Shown here: positions 22,592-34,133 of the stretch, one piece after another | Layout of the letters: each line of letters opens with the position of its first letter | Numbering within the stretch: the stretch's first letter is position 1 | Assembly: GCA_012184525.1 (NCBI GenBank) | Contig: WOFQ01000001.1 | Coordinates: 1,054,001-1,118,000 of the forward strand | DNA length: 64,000 nucleotides | Reading direction: 5' to 3' | Source: Xenoacremonium recifei | Taxonomy: Eukaryota; Ascomycota; Sordariomycetes; Hypocreales; Nectriaceae | Translations under genes and position numbers: made by a program | The notes under the pieces: model-generated | Databases searched by the model: none | What the model saw: only the letters and a program-made list of their open reading frames with translations | What the model was told of the DNA's origin: nothing

Positions 22592-23932
22592 CTACAGGTC
22601 CTTAAGCGGATCAGGGGGTGCAGGATCCGATTTCAAGCTCTTCTCGAAATCTGCCTTCAATCTAAACATCGGCTGCTTTACCCAGGTGTTGAAAGACATT
22701 ATATTTGTCTCCTCCTTGGGATCTCTAACGATATTGAACAAGTATGGTGATTCCAACCGCCCAGACGATTGATTGACTTTGGGTTCCCAGATGTAATGCA
22801 GCTTCCAGTCCTTCCATTTGATAGCACGCAGTTCCTCTCGGATATAGAATAGAAACCCGGTCCGATTTGACTTAACCGTGGCAGGACTGCTGAAGAATTC
22901 GGTCTGATCTACGCCATCAATCGGCCGGTCTGCTGGGATAGGAGACTTGGTGATGGACAGGATCGTGGTGAACATGTCCGTCACATGCACAATCTCGTTT
23001 GAGGTCACGCCCTCCGGGACCTTTCCTGGCCATCGTATAATGAAAGGCACGCGCAGGCTGCCTTCCATGGCAGTGTGATACGTCCCCGACCACGGTCCTG
23101 CGGTTCCTCGATAAGGCTCCCTAAATTCAGGGCCGTTGTCCGAGGCAAAGATAAAGACGGTGTTCTCACGGAGACCCAAAGAATCAAGATGGTCTAGTAA
23201 TTGTCCGACTCTGAAGTCCATTTCTGCCATGGAATCTGCGAACTCTCCCTGATTCGTCGTCCCTGCAAAGTCCTTGTGCGGCAAAGTAGGGAAGTGAAGG
23301 TGCACGAGAGGGTGGTAGAGGAAGAAGGCATTCCCGGCTTCTGCTTGGCGCGAAAGCCAATCTTTAGACCTTTCCACAAGTTGCTCGTCAATTAGTCTTC
23401 GTTGCTCAAGGTCGTAGATGCAGACATTCTCCGAAGGTTGTCCGGAGACTCCCTTCATGATGTATGGAAGATCTGCCACTTCTGGTGTATATCCAAGAGC
23501 CGACGTGAATTGCGTCTCATCTGTCGTTCTCGGAATCCCATACCACTCATCGAACCCCCGATCTGAAGGAAATCGCCCTGGGACATCTCCCAAGTGCCAT
23601 TTCCCATGGTGGGCAGTGGCATAGCCATTCTCTTTCAGACACTCCGCCAATGTCTTCTCCCAGCGAGTCAATCCCTGGGGAAATCCAGAGGGTACGGACT
23701 GGCGACAGCCAGTTCGAATTGGCTGACGCCCAGTCATCAAAGCCGAGCGTGTTGGCACACAGTCGCTCTCGACATTGAAGTTGTGCAACAGCAAGCCTTC
23801 TGTGGCGAGTTTGTCAATGCGAGGCGTTGCTGCACCGCGAAGAATTCCACCTCCATAGCACCCCAGCTCACCCCAGCCCAGGTTATCAGCCAAGGCTAGG
23901 ATGACGTTGGGACGGGAAGGGTCTCGCGACAT
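22592..23932 (-). CDS. sulfatase (arylsulfatase A-like family)
   Basis: Type I sulfatase, hydrolysing a sulfate ester whose substrate cannot be told from sequence. A 446-aa product starts at ATG 23932 (MSRDPSRPNVIL); upstream codons remain open but offer no ATG. The formylglycine signature is Cys58 in CVPTRSALMTGR. The first metal-site motif is ADNLGWGELGCYGG, with Asn17 where classical sulfatases have the second Asp. HHGKWHLG and ASDNGPEF supply other expected ligands. There is no signal peptide, so it is probably intracellular. It runs tail-to-tail with the Zn2Cys6 gene (107 bp between stops) and in the same direction as the PxpA-like gene upstream. Activity would require a formylglycine-generating enzyme elsewhere in the genome. 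Confidence 0.92.
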   Translation of the reverse strand: MSRDPSRPNVILALADNLGWGELGCYGGGILRGAATPRIDKLATEGLLLHNFNVESDCVPTRSALMTGRQPIRTGCRQSVPSGFPQGLTRWEKTLAECLKENGYATAHHGKWHLGDVPGRFPSDRGFDEWYGIPRTTDETQFTSALGYTPEVADLPYIMKGVSGQPSENVCIYDLEQRRLIDEQLVERSKDWLSRQAEAGNAFFLYHPLVHLHFPTLPHKDFAGTTNQGEFADSMAEMDFRVGQLLDHLDSLGLRENTVFIFASDNGPEFREPYRGTAGPWSGTYHTAMEGSLRVPFIIRWPGKVPEGVTSNEIVHVTDMFTTILSITKSPIPADRPIDGVDQTEFFSSPATVKSNRTGFLFYIREELRAIKWKDWKLHYIWEPKVNQSSGRLESPYLFNIVRDPKEETNIMSFNTWVKQPMFRLKADFEKSLKSDPAPPDPLKDL

Positions 23933-24391
23933 GATTGGGGTGGATGAATGACCTGGCTCAGGTATGGAAATCAAAGGAGGGTTGTGTTAGGTGAAGAGAT
24001 AAGAGAAGAGATGGGAATAGACAGAGAAGCTTGAAATACTCCTGCAAAGTCACCTCATACATTGAAAATAATTCAATCTTTGGCTCGAGGGCGCAGAAGG
24101 AGATGGTATGGAATGTCTGCCACTAGCTTCGCTCACCCCCGAAAGCGTGAACAAGGGGGCTTCGGTGCAGCTCCGACAGAATCCCACATCACGGAACGGC
24201 ACATGACATGATACATATTATAACGGAGCTTCCCCGTACAGTATTTTGCTGCTACTGTGAATCTAGAGGATTACATCATCCGGTCATTGAATGTCGTTCT
24301 TCTGTTGTTTATCGGAGGATAGGACATGTAAGCGGGAAAATATTGATGCTCATAGCTAAGCCTCTATTTTTTCTACCATTCTAGTATTACC
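23933..24391. other. intergenic region, promoter of the sulfatase gene
   Basis: 459 bp between the sulfatase start and the stop of the PxpA-like gene. No ORF or repeat of note. Confidence 0.5.
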
Positions 24392-25237
24392 TCAGGATAT
24401 CGGACATGCGACCTGAATGTTATTGTCCCGTAAAGCTTTCTTCAGCTTCTCAATAATGGATCCTGAATTTGGAGTATCTCCGTGCAAGCATAGAGAGTCT
24501 GCATGCATCGGGATCATCTCTCCGGTATCAGCGATCACCGACCCCTTCAAAATAATGGAAAGAGCTTGTTCCACAGCCTCATCTGCATCCGTAATCAAAG
24601 AATTCGGTAGTTTCCGGCTCATTATGGTCCCCGTAGCATCATACCGTCTGTCGATATAGGCCTCTCGAACCACCTTGATGCCAAAGGCCTTCGCAGCTTC
24701 AACTCCCGGAGCACCAGCGAATATGACAACAGAAATATCTTCCCCAACGGCTTTGATCGCTCGAAACAAGATATTTGCAACCTCTGGGTGTTTCGCTACG
24801 TCGAATGACAGCGCTCCGTGGCATTTCACTGTCGTGAGTCTGGTTCCCGCAGCTAGAGCCAGAGCCTGCGCGCTGGCAAGCTGAGCCAGCAGCAATGAAA
24901 AGAGACCATCATGACTGAGGTTCTGTGGTGTCTTCTGGCCAAATCCAAAGATGTCGGGGTATGAAGGGTGAGCGCCGACTGCTTTGCCTTTCTTGACCAG
25001 TGTCTGGATGGTCTCAGCCATGACGACCGCATCGCCGGAGTGAGCACCGCAGGCCACATAGCCGGTCGATATTACATCGAGTAAAGCGTCATCGTGGCGA
25101 GAGCTTGTGTGCCGAGGATGCAGTTCTTCTCCATGTTGATTTTTAACTGTTCGCAGAATATCCAGTGTAAGACCAGCTGGTGGAAAGAAGAATGTTTCTC
25201 CCAGCTCCGTGGCAAGATCTATGCTCGGTGTTGCCAT
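24392..25237 (-). CDS. PxpA / LamB-YcsF family protein
   Basis: Member of the LamB/YcsF family, whose bacterial members (PxpA) form part of 5-oxoprolinase that opens 5-oxoproline (pyroglutamate) with ATP. 281 aa, single exon, ATG at 25237. Family landmarks are IDLATELGE at the N-terminus, VACGAHSGDAVVMAETI, GAHPSYPDIFGFGQ, TVKCHGALSF and MIPMHADSLCLHGDTP. Compared with bacterial PxpA there is an extra ~25-residue stretch before VACGAHSGD (around HGEELHPRHTSSRHDD). It could be a lineage insertion; I found no convincing in-frame intron there. PxpB/PxpC partners are not in the window. The MFS gene starts divergently 535 bp away. The substrate (5-oxoproline or another lactam) is unproven. Confidence 0.9.
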   Translation of the reverse strand: MATPSIDLATELGETFFFPPAGLTLDILRTVKNQHGEELHPRHTSSRHDDALLDVISTGYVACGAHSGDAVVMAETIQTLVKKGKAVGAHPSYPDIFGFGQKTPQNLSHDGLFSLLLAQLASAQALALAAGTRLTTVKCHGALSFDVAKHPEVANILFRAIKAVGEDISVVIFAGAPGVEAAKAFGIKVVREAYIDRRYDATGTIMSRKLPNSLITDADEAVEQALSIILKGSVIADTGEMIPMHADSLCLHGDTPNSGSIIEKLKKALRDNNIQVACPIS

Positions 25238-25772
25238 AGTGTCGTTGTTATTTGCTCAGGTACCACGGTCATCGGATGTCTCTCATGAGAACGATAAAGA
25301 TTTCCCGGTTGATCAAGTCCAGGCCTCAGTTTTGGTAGTTGCAGATGGCCCAGACCTAAATCTCATGCGACTACCTCGCTCATGGCCGATAAGTCTAATA
25401 CAGAGCCAGACGCTTGGCGATTCGGTTATTCGCATGCGGATGAGAACAATTACTCGGAGGCCCAACCCACACCAAACATACGCTCTAGCTAGTATCCAAG
25501 TCGGTCACCGCCGATGCTACAAAGGTTGAGTTGGGCTAGTTGAATCCACCCCCAGTCGGAGGTGAGCGATGCCATGGTCTAGCCTACGCTGAGACAGGAA
25601 AAGTCCCATTCGGGGAGATATCGAGCCTATGACTTCTAGGGGGTCTCATAGTCTTGGAAATATTCCTAACTTAATAAATATGTATACTGGATTCCTTCTC
25701 GTAGGATGATAGTATCCATGATTGATTTTCCTCACCCCTGTGTTTTGGTGACAGTGCCTTCGCCGCTTCGTC
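25238..25772. promoter_or_regulatory. divergent promoter region of PxpA-like and MFS genes
   Basis: 535 bp between two divergent starts, so the two genes could share control elements. I recognise no specific operator. Confidence 0.4.
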
Positions 25773-27794
25773 ATGACGCAGATCAACGAAGAGATCCAGG
25801 AGGAGACCAAGCATGGGATTGTCCTGCCTGACAGGTCGTCCGTTTGCGATGCTCCCCCTGATAGCGGCAACTTCGTGGATCCGACCAAGGAGCAGATCCA
25901 AGTTGATTGGTCTCCTAGCGAAGAACGCAGGGCCATCCGCAAAGTTGACCTTTGTATTCTTCCCCTGATCATGCTAGGCTTCTTTAGTCTCCAGATCGAT
26001 CGAGGTAATGTGTAAGTCGTCACTCAGATGTAACAGACTGGCTTGACTTTCAATAACATTGGGATCTTGCAGTTCGGCAGCTTTGACTAGTGGCATGCGT
26101 ACCGACTTGAACATCAACCAAAATGTTATCAATAATGGCCAGACAATTCTCTATCTCTGCATTCTTAGCGGTGAACTTCCGTATGTATCACACATTGCTA
26201 CCTCGAATCTAGCTGCTCATAAGAACCAAGGTCCAACCTCGTGCTTCAGCGTATTGGCGCCAAGTTCTGGCTTCCTTGTCAAAGTGAGTTTACAAGACGA
26301 AGTCACCAGTGTGGAATTCTTTTCCTAACTTCTTCAGTGATTGCTTGGGGCTTTGTTGCAGCTATCCAATGTACCATCAACAATAAGGCCGGCTTCTACG
26401 CCTGCCGAGCCTTCCTAGGCCTCACAGAGTCTGGTTTTATCCCTGGCGGCGTATACTATATCTCAACATTCTACACTCAGAGGGAACTCGCTCAAAGGTC
26501 AGATTCCGCCATATAATGATTATGACAGCGGCTTACAGGGCTCAGGGTTGGGTTGTTTTGGATTGGGAATTACATCGGCAAGGGATGCAGTGGTCTTATC
26601 GCAGCTGGCATCTTTTCTCTCGGAGCTGCGCGGGGAATGCAGACTTGGCAATGGCTGTTTCTCAGTAAGTTTACGGAACGAGCACTTAATAGGATCACGG
26701 AATATTGATTCGTTCAAGTCGAGGGTATTATGACTCTCTTCGTCGGTCTAATTGCACTCGTCCTTCTTCCTCGATCGACCGAAGACGCCAGGACTTTGAT
26801 TCCTCGATTCAGCATGTTGACCGCGAAGGAGCGTCATATCCTCACAACCCGCCTCCTCATCGACAACCCGTCGAAGAAGAATGCTCAGAAAATCCATATC
26901 TCTGTCAAAGACGTGACGAAGGCTTTGTCTGCTTGGCGGATTTATTTCATTCTGATCTTCGCCCTGGCATGGACTGCTCCGATTTCAACGCTCGAGACTT
27001 ATAATGCCGAGATTGTAAAGAGCCTTGGGTTCAGTACCATTCACAGCAACGCTCTGAGCTCCGTCGGATATTGGGTTCAGATTCCCATTATCTATCTCAG
27101 TGGCTGGTGCGCGTAAGTCATTGAGCGGGTCCATCCTCTGAAACCAATATCTAATGCAACTCTCATAGAGATCGATACAATCGTCGTGGTGTTGTCACGT
27201 TTGTCGCTGCTGTCCCCTTTATTGTCTTTTCGGGTGTCTTTTATCACCTACAAATCGAGGATAACGTTTATATCTGGACTAAATATGCTATTTTTCAGAT
27301 GATGGTGGCTTTTTCGGGATCAGCATGTATGAAACCCTACCATTCAAATGTGCAATCAAAAACTCACCGTGTTCGCAGACTTTATGGGGATCGTGTGGAT
27401 TACGCTTAACTCCCGTACGCCCACGCAAAGAAGTGTTTACTCGGCTATGTATGTGATCTTCACAAATGCAGGAGTAAGTAGCAGCAGATTTCATTTAGTA
27501 TTCCACTAATTCTGACATCTCTTATAGCAAGCGATCGGCGGCCAAATGTTCCGCGCCAATGACGCGCCGCAGTATTTGCATGGACTGGCAGCCGTCTTAG
27601 CCCTTGTCTGTTTCTCTGCTTCTATCGTTCTTGTGACCCTCGCTGTCTTCTGGTATTCAAATGAGAAAGGCCTTGGGGAGACTGGGATGCCCGATCTCAG
27701 CGCAGAGATTGATATCTCGACTGAAATGGCTGCCGATGGTAGTGGCAAAACGGACAGGATTGTCGTGTACAAGGCATTCAGATATGCTCTATAG
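25773..27794 (+). CDS. MFS transporter, anion:cation symporter (Dal5/Tna1-like) family
   Basis: Nine exons: 25773-26011, 26073-26180, 26231-26283, 26338-26497, 26546-26664, 26719-27112, 27169-27326, 27379-27473 and 27528-27794. All eight junctions keep phase and give 530 aa. After an acidic N-terminal tail, the first TM segment contains LCILPLIMLGFFSLQIDRGNV. Family motifs include FYACRAFLGLTESGFIPGG and YYISTFYTQRELAQR, then FWIGNYIGKGCSGLIAAGIF and NSRTPTQRSVYSAMYVIFTN. The pattern fits the allantoate/nicotinate-type permease family of fungi, which imports small carboxylates and nitrogen compounds. It sits beside the PxpA-like and sulfatase genes and may import their substrate (inference). 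The fifth exon uses the second AG (CTCAG) of the acceptor region; the first would break the TM sequence. Confidence 0.9.
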
Positions 27795-28484
27795 AGACAG
27801 GGAGGCAGTAAATATTTTAGCCCAATTATTATCGTACTGATATTTCTTTGAGAGGATAATGCTTTGTCATGCGTTAATATCAAGTCTAAACGCTAATTAC
27901 ACTCCTATTTTACAAAAACGGGGGGGATACAGTATAGAGGGTATCACTCGCTTCTCTTAGATATAACTCAACCTCGTCACTCATGCGCCAAAAGCACTCG
28001 CTTTGTGTTTATGCCCACTGTCCGAAATTTGACTTCAGTGCAGCCTCCTCCTGGCGAAAGTGCTTCCTCACGGCCATCAACACCTTTCCAAGCCGATTCT
28101 CTTCCTAGCGCTGACGATGCGACATAGCATACTTCCCGCTGGATCCGATTCCCCAGACCCGATCCCTGGAAGCTGCCTCACACAGCAGTCGACCGCCAGT
28201 TGCCATGAGCTTGCCCTTCAAGTGACGGTTCTGCCCAAACTTAGCAATATTGCCAGCTTTAAAATACCTATATGGGTTTTCACGTGATTATATCTAGATT
28301 CAGAGGCCTAAGACTAGTTCATAAACAATATCAGAATGCTTGGACATCAAACTAAGTTTAAGGAAATGCTAGATGTCAGAGTGGAGGTTAGTGTTGGCAC
28401 CCTTTTGGTGGAAATGGCTGAAGTGAAGACCAGAACGCTATGTGTTTTGTACATTATTCTACATGGTGATCGACTGTCTATCAC
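27795..28484. other. convergent intergenic region, no gene seen
   Basis: 690 bp between convergent stops of the MFS and ThrRS genes. Short ORFs only, with no domain. Confidence 0.55.
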
Positions 28485-29978
28485 TTAGTCGAATCTATCA
28501 ACCATCGACTGTAGTCGTTGGCGCAACTCCTCGGGCGTCATTCGTTCCTTGCCCAAGGCCACCTGCTTGTTCTTCACATCCTCCTCACCAACCACCACGA
28601 TCTGGCTGTAGCCGCTACTCCGAGCCTCTCGAATCTTGGCACCTAGAGACCTCGCCGTAGTGTCGATATCCACGGCCAGCCCGGTTGGTCGCAAGACCTG
28701 GCCGTCTGCAGGCAGTGAGCCGGCCTCAAGCTGCTGGTATGCCGTCCTGTTTTGACCAACAAGCACGTCGCGTACCGCCTCAGCCCAGTCCAGTACAGGT
28801 GTCGACGTGTTGACAGTCAGGATGATTGCCTGGCGCGGGTTAAGCCAGAACGGCCACTTGCCGTCATACTTCTCAATCAGGAGGGCCATGAGGCGTTCGA
28901 CAGAGCCCAACACGGCGCGATGGATCATGACTGGCCGCACGGGGCCGTACTCGGCGAGCAGGGCCGGGTCATCGGTAATCTCACCAGCGGCCTCGAGCGC
29001 TGGGGCGGGTGCTTGGTACTCGAGCTCGAAGCGCTTGGGCAACTGGAAGTCAAGTTGAATGGTGGCCGTCTGGTGCTCCTTGCCGTCCGAATCAGTGAGA
29101 ATGATGTCGATTTTTGGACCGTAGAAGGCTCCGTCGCCTTCGTTTACCGTCCAGGGCATGCCAGACGCATTCAAGGCCCGGGTCAGAGCGGCCTCGGCGC
29201 GCGCCCATTCCGCTTCAGTGCCGATAAAGTGATCCGCAGGCCGGGTAGACAGCGCAAGGCGGTAACCTACGCCAAACCGCAAGACCGTGTAGACCACCTT
29301 GACGAAGTCGAGCGTCTTCTTGATCTCCTCCTCGACCTGGATGGGCCGACAGAAGATGTGGCCGTCATCCTGGTGAAAGCGCCGCACTCGCGTGAGGCCA
29401 CTCAATGCCCCCGAAATCTCGTTTCGGTGGAGGGGACTGAAGTCGGCATATCGGACTGGCAGGTCGCGATAGCTGTGTCGCTTAGACGCAAAGATGAGGC
29501 AATGCCCCGGGCAATTCATGGGCTTGAGGCCAAACTCCCCTTCCTCCTCTTCCTCCACCACGTTTGCAGCCGTCTCACCATGACTGCTCCCGCAACATCC
29601 TTGGTCTGCATGCGAATTCCCCGTCACCGAGTACATGTCATCCGCATAATTCTCCAAGTGGCCCGACTTCGCCCACAGCGATTTCTTATAGATGGTCGGG
29701 GTGATGACCTCCTCGAATCCGTACCGCACATACTGTTTCCGAAGAAAGTCGACAAGTCGGTTGAATATGCGCGCGCCATTGGGGAGGAAGATTGGCGAGC
29801 CGGGGCTGTAGGGCGAGGTGATGAAGAGCTCTTGTTGGAGGCCAAGCTTGCGGTGATCGGGCGGTTCGCGAGTGTCGGGTTTTTGGGAGTATCGGCGACG
29901 AGACATGCAGGCTGGACATGTCCATGGCCTTCGCGAGAGGGCTAAGAGGGCCGGCCTTGCAGCTCGGGACCGTATCAT
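28485..29978 (-). CDS. mst1: mitochondrial threonyl-tRNA synthetase
   Basis: Class II aminoacyl-tRNA synthetase charging mitochondrial tRNA-Thr. A single exon from ATG 29978 (MIRSRAARP) gives 497 aa. The first ~35 residues are Arg-rich with no acidic residues and form a mitochondrial presequence. The catalytic core has motif 1 around GFEEVITPTIYKKSLW, the Zn-site Cys in LKPMNCPGHCLIF, motif 2 in RYADFSPLHRNEISG...RRFHQDDGHIFC, and motif 3 in HRAVLGSVERLMALLIE. The anticodon-binding domain is C-terminal (ending LRQRLQSMVDRFD). The N-terminal TGS and editing domains of the cytosolic enzyme are absent, as expected for the Mst1 type. It is divergent from the importin gene. Confidence 0.93.
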   Translation of the reverse strand: MIRSRAARPALLALSRRPWTCPACMSRRRYSQKPDTREPPDHRKLGLQQELFITSPYSPGSPIFLPNGARIFNRLVDFLRKQYVRYGFEEVITPTIYKKSLWAKSGHLENYADDMYSVTGNSHADQGCCGSSHGETAANVVEEEEEGEFGLKPMNCPGHCLIFASKRHSYRDLPVRYADFSPLHRNEISGALSGLTRVRRFHQDDGHIFCRPIQVEEEIKKTLDFVKVVYTVLRFGVGYRLALSTRPADHFIGTEAEWARAEAALTRALNASGMPWTVNEGDGAFYGPKIDIILTDSDGKEHQTATIQLDFQLPKRFELEYQAPAPALEAAGEITDDPALLAEYGPVRPVMIHRAVLGSVERLMALLIEKYDGKWPFWLNPRQAIILTVNTSTPVLDWAEAVRDVLVGQNRTAYQQLEAGSLPADGQVLRPTGLAVDIDTTARSLGAKIREARSSGYSQIVVVGEEDVKNKQVALGKERMTPEELRQRLQSMVDRFD

Positions 29979-30745
29979 GGCGGGTCGGGGGCGCAATGGC
30001 GCAGAGCGTCGCGGTGGGTGATGGACGAAGATGAAAAGAAGCAGCCCATTCGAGCTTGAAGTTCGAGATCCCGTGACAGGGGTCCTCCAGGTGCCTACAG
30101 GGGGGTTCCAGTTTCTTAGCGCCTACCTTAGGTACCTGTAGCCCAGTGGATGATGGCATGGGCTTCCTTCCCAAGACAGCGTGCTTCAATGCAAGGGAAG
30201 GTGCGGTCCGTCACCACGCTTGCTCAAATACTCCCCGTCACTGTCAAAACACCATGAACCTTCATCTCACATTATTCTGGTTCTTCACTTGATATTGTTC
30301 AGGCTTCCCATCCCACTGAAGACCAGCAAGCGGTGGATTCACTCGCGAAGTCCTCTACAGTACTACGACGCGACCCGCCTACGCACTGCTACGAAACCCG
30401 CCCACTCTTCTTTCCCAACGCAACAAGTCTTTCATGCTCACTTCTGTGGTTGCAAAGGACTACCCGTGACAGTCACCAAACCAACGTCTCTGCCTCTGCT
30501 TAGTCCTCCCGGCCAGACTCTCCTCTCCCTGGACTCCCTGCCGCGCTGACCATGCAGAGACGTCCGACCTCGTATTCCTTACCCCTCCATCCAACGTGAA
30601 ACTAAAACCTCCCCCACCAAAACACCAAAAATCCGCCTGGGCCCAACCAACTTTTGCTCTCCGCCTCAGCCCTACGACACTACTTTACGTCGCTGCCGCT
30701 CTTGAAGGCTTCTGAGCTCCTAGAGATAGGCTCGAGTCGCCCACC
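29979..30745. other. divergent promoter region of ThrRS and importin genes
   Basis: 767 bp between divergent starts. A pyrimidine-rich leader precedes the importin ATG, which has a strong context (CCACCATGA). No further gene. Confidence 0.5.
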
Positions 30746-33700
30746 ATGAGCTTCGCCATCGAGGTCCCCGGCGAGGCCAACCCACTGACTCTCCAGGGCC
30801 TCTGCCAGGCACTGCAGTCCGCCACGTCCAGCGACTTCACGCAGCGACAAACGGCGGGGCAGCAACTGACGTCGTGGGAGACTCAGTCAGGATACTACTC
30901 CTCTCTCCAGGTAAATCCCTACGGAACCATCCTAGCTCCTAACTGCCACTAACTGTCTTCGCTACAGACCGTTTACCTCGACAAGTCGATACCCTTCGAT
31001 GTTCGTTTTCTCGCCGTCATCCAACTTAAGAATGGCATCGATCGATACTGGAGACTCAACGATGCGATTAAGAACAGCATCAAGACGGACGAGAAGAACC
31101 TGATACGGTCGCGGCTGTTTCAGGGCACCATCGAAGAAGAGGAACGGAATCTAGGCCTACACAATGCGCTGTGCACTGCCAAGGTCATTAGGATCGACTA
31201 TCCCAGCAAGTGGCCGGACGCCCTAGGCAGCCTCGTTGAGCTGATCAGGAACTCCAAGAACGGAAATCAAGATCACCTATTCGGAGGCCTGCAACTCCTT
31301 CTACGAGTCATCAAGGAGATGAGCAGCATGAGACTCCGACCTTCCAAGGGAACCCTGCGAACTATTGCTCCCGAAATCGTCTTTATTCTCTCCGAGGTAT
31401 ATGCAGAGAAGTCAGCGGAATGGGGTGCGTTCCTGAGCAGTGGACGAGGTGATGGTGACGAAGCAGATCTTGCCATGGCCAACAGTTTGTTCGCGCTCCG
31501 AATCCTTCGACGACTGCTGATCCAGGGATACGATCGTCCTCATAGTGAGAGTACAGTCGAACAATTCTGGACTCTGACGCAGAACCAGTTCGGCCAGCTC
31601 CTCAACTTCGTCAGTCACGATTCGAATGTCCCAGCACCCTTCCAGGATGTGGTTGGCAAGCACCTACTACAATTTACCAAGCTGCACATCGACATGTGCG
31701 ACTCGCATGCAGCGAGCTTCGCCTTTCTCCCAAATTCGCTTTCGCTGATACATGCGTATTGGGACCTCGTTGCCAAGTTTGCGGAAGTTTTTGACAAGTC
31801 GGATGGTATTCGTCAGGGGGGTGGCGGTGATCAAACCGCCAAGTCGAAAGTCGAGGGTCCTCTTCTAGAGCGACTCGCCTTGAAGGGACTGCTGCTGCTT
31901 CGGTCTTGCGTCAAGGCTGCCTTCCATCCTGCGCAAACATTTCAGTATCGAACACCGGAGACGAAGGCCGAGCAAGAGCAGGCGAGACAATTCGTCAAGA
32001 CCGAGGTGCTCAAACCCGATCTTGTTGTTCAGATTGTCAACTCTATCATCACGCACCTCTTCGTCTTCCGGAAAGCTGACTTGGAGGCATGGGAGGAGGA
32101 TCCAGAGGAGTGGGAGCAACAAGAGCAGAGCGAAGGAAATGCCTACGAGTGGGAGGTTCGGCCATGCGCCGAGAAGCTCTTCCTCGACCTCCTCACCAAC
32201 TACAAGGAGCTTCTCGTGCCGCCTCTCCTCGAGTACTTTCAGACGGCTCAAGTTGCACAAGCAGATATCGGCTCGAAGGAGGCAGTGTACACTGCGATGG
32301 GTATCGCGGCTGCTCACGTGTTCAACGATTTCAACTTTGACAGTGTTCTGGCCTCGACACTCGTCAGCGATGCTCAACAGCAGGGCGGCTTAAATAAGGT
32401 GCTACGACGACGCATCGCCATCCTCATTAGTCAATGGGCACCCGTCAAGCTGGAGGATGCGAGCCGACCAATTATCTACCAAATTTTCCAACACTTTCTG
32501 AATCCGAGCGACGAGACCAACGACCTTGTAGTCCGCATCACAGCCGCTCGTCAGATTCGATGGGTTGCGGACGAACTCGGCTTCAGCCCTGAGGCCTTCC
32601 TCCCGTACGCTACAGACATCTTGACCCAGCTGATCGATCTGGTTCAGAAGGTGGACGTTGACGAGACGAAGCTAGCCATTCTCGAGTCTATCAGAATTAT
32701 CGTGGCTCGCATGGAAAGTCATGTGGCACAGTTCGATGAGCAGCTCATGACAACGCTTCCAGTGGTCTGGGAGAACTCAGGGTCGGAAGAGTATATGATC
32801 AAGCAGGCCATCATTGCCATCTTCACGGCCCTCGTGCTGAGCATGGGACCAGCTTCTCAACGCTACCAACACCTCATGATACCGCTACTAAGCGAGGCGG
32901 CACGAAAGGGGTCAGATCTCCATGTCCACCTCATTGACGAGTCTCTAGAGCTTTGGAATACGATTCTTATGCAGAGCACACCCCCTCTGGGACCGGCCAT
33001 GGTCGACCTGGTGGAGCTTGCACTGCCCTTGTTTGAGTATGAGACGGAGACGGCATCTCAGGCATTGAGCGCTATTGAGGCTTACCTTCTCCTTGCTCCG
33101 TCCGCCATGCTAGAAGATCGACTACGACGGCCAACATTGACGGCGTTGTCGGGAGCGTTGGATTCGAGGGCTCGAGATCATGTGCAACGCGCCACGGTAT
33201 GCATCGAATACTACATCCGATGTGCAGTTGAAGTGGGCGGTTTGGAGGGAGTCTCGGTCATCATCCGGGACATGCTCGAGATTGGACTTATGCGGAAGAT
33301 TCTTGAATCGCTCCACGATGCCTGGGACGCCAACCAGACTACGGGACCGAATCGGAAGATTAGCAAGTTGAGCACGACAACGGAGCGAGATTACTTTGCC
33401 ATTCTTGCTCGTCTTGCTCTTGCCGAACCGGTCTACTTTGTCCAGATGCTGTCAAGCTTCGGTCCGCTTGAGCAAGTCTGGGGTTGGCTCTCATCTGAGT
33501 GGTTCTCGCGACTGGCCGACATGGAACACATCGAGCGGCAGAAGCTTTGCGTCCTGGGCCTCAGCCGACTTCTCGAGCTACCGTCGCCGATGCAGGAGCT
33601 CATCCTCGGCAAGCTGCAGGACTACATGTCAATGTGGGTTAACACCATCTCGGAGCTACATGACCCCACGAAGCCGAGCTACGACTCACTTATCTGGGAG

Positions 33701-33916
33701 TCCCTGGAGGAGACGGAGTACGATACGCCCCAGTCGATCGCAGAGCGTGAGTGGCTCGCTAAAGACCCGATCCATACGCTGCCGGCCAGAGATTTTGTCA
33801 AGGAGCGCTTCATCAACATGATGTTTCGACTGGGAGGGGAGAGAGTGTTTAATGAGCAGTGGGCGATCAACGTGGACAAGGAGGTGCTTCAGCAGTGGCA
33901 TAAGATTATGGAATAG
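30746..33916 (+). CDS. kap120: importin-beta family karyopherin (importin-11 / Kap120-like)
   Basis: Nuclear transport receptor of HEAT repeats that carries cargo through the nuclear pore under RanGTP control. Exons 30746-30910 and 30968-33916, joined over a 57-nt intron (GTAAAT...CTACAG) in phase 0, give 1037 aa, the usual size for Kap120/importin-11. The importin-beta N-terminal (IBN) domain is at residues ~25-100, with RQTAGQQLTSWE, then PFDVRFLAVIQLKNGIDRYW, then the SLVELI and LLLRVIKEM helices. The remainder is helical repeats with no catalytic motif. Kap120 is known to work in 60S ribosome assembly and import of Rpf1 in yeast; that role here is by homology. The stop lies 217 bp from the convergent oxidoreductase stop. 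Confidence 0.88.
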
Positions 33917-34133
33917 GGATGGTATGGGTAGCCATACGCAGGATACACACAGCACACCGGCATACGGATTCATGAGTTGATGAACGATCGACGACTAGAT
34001 GGCCCCCCTTTTCACAACCTACTTATTTAGACTCATGTCTGCTTATGAGAGATGTAGGTTGACGGATGGCGCAATAATAAAACATATACCCGATACACTC
34101 CCTGTTGTCTTTCTCTACCGCATCTTATGTCTA

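Noticed and set aside
23933..23974. Extended start for the sulfatase upstream of 23932
   Set aside because: The upstream frame begins with TTG, not ATG; the first ATG is at 23932, directly before the conserved RPNVIL segment.
28752..29945. 397-aa plus-strand ORF
   Set aside because: It is the antisense shadow of the mitochondrial ThrRS gene in GC-rich coding sequence.
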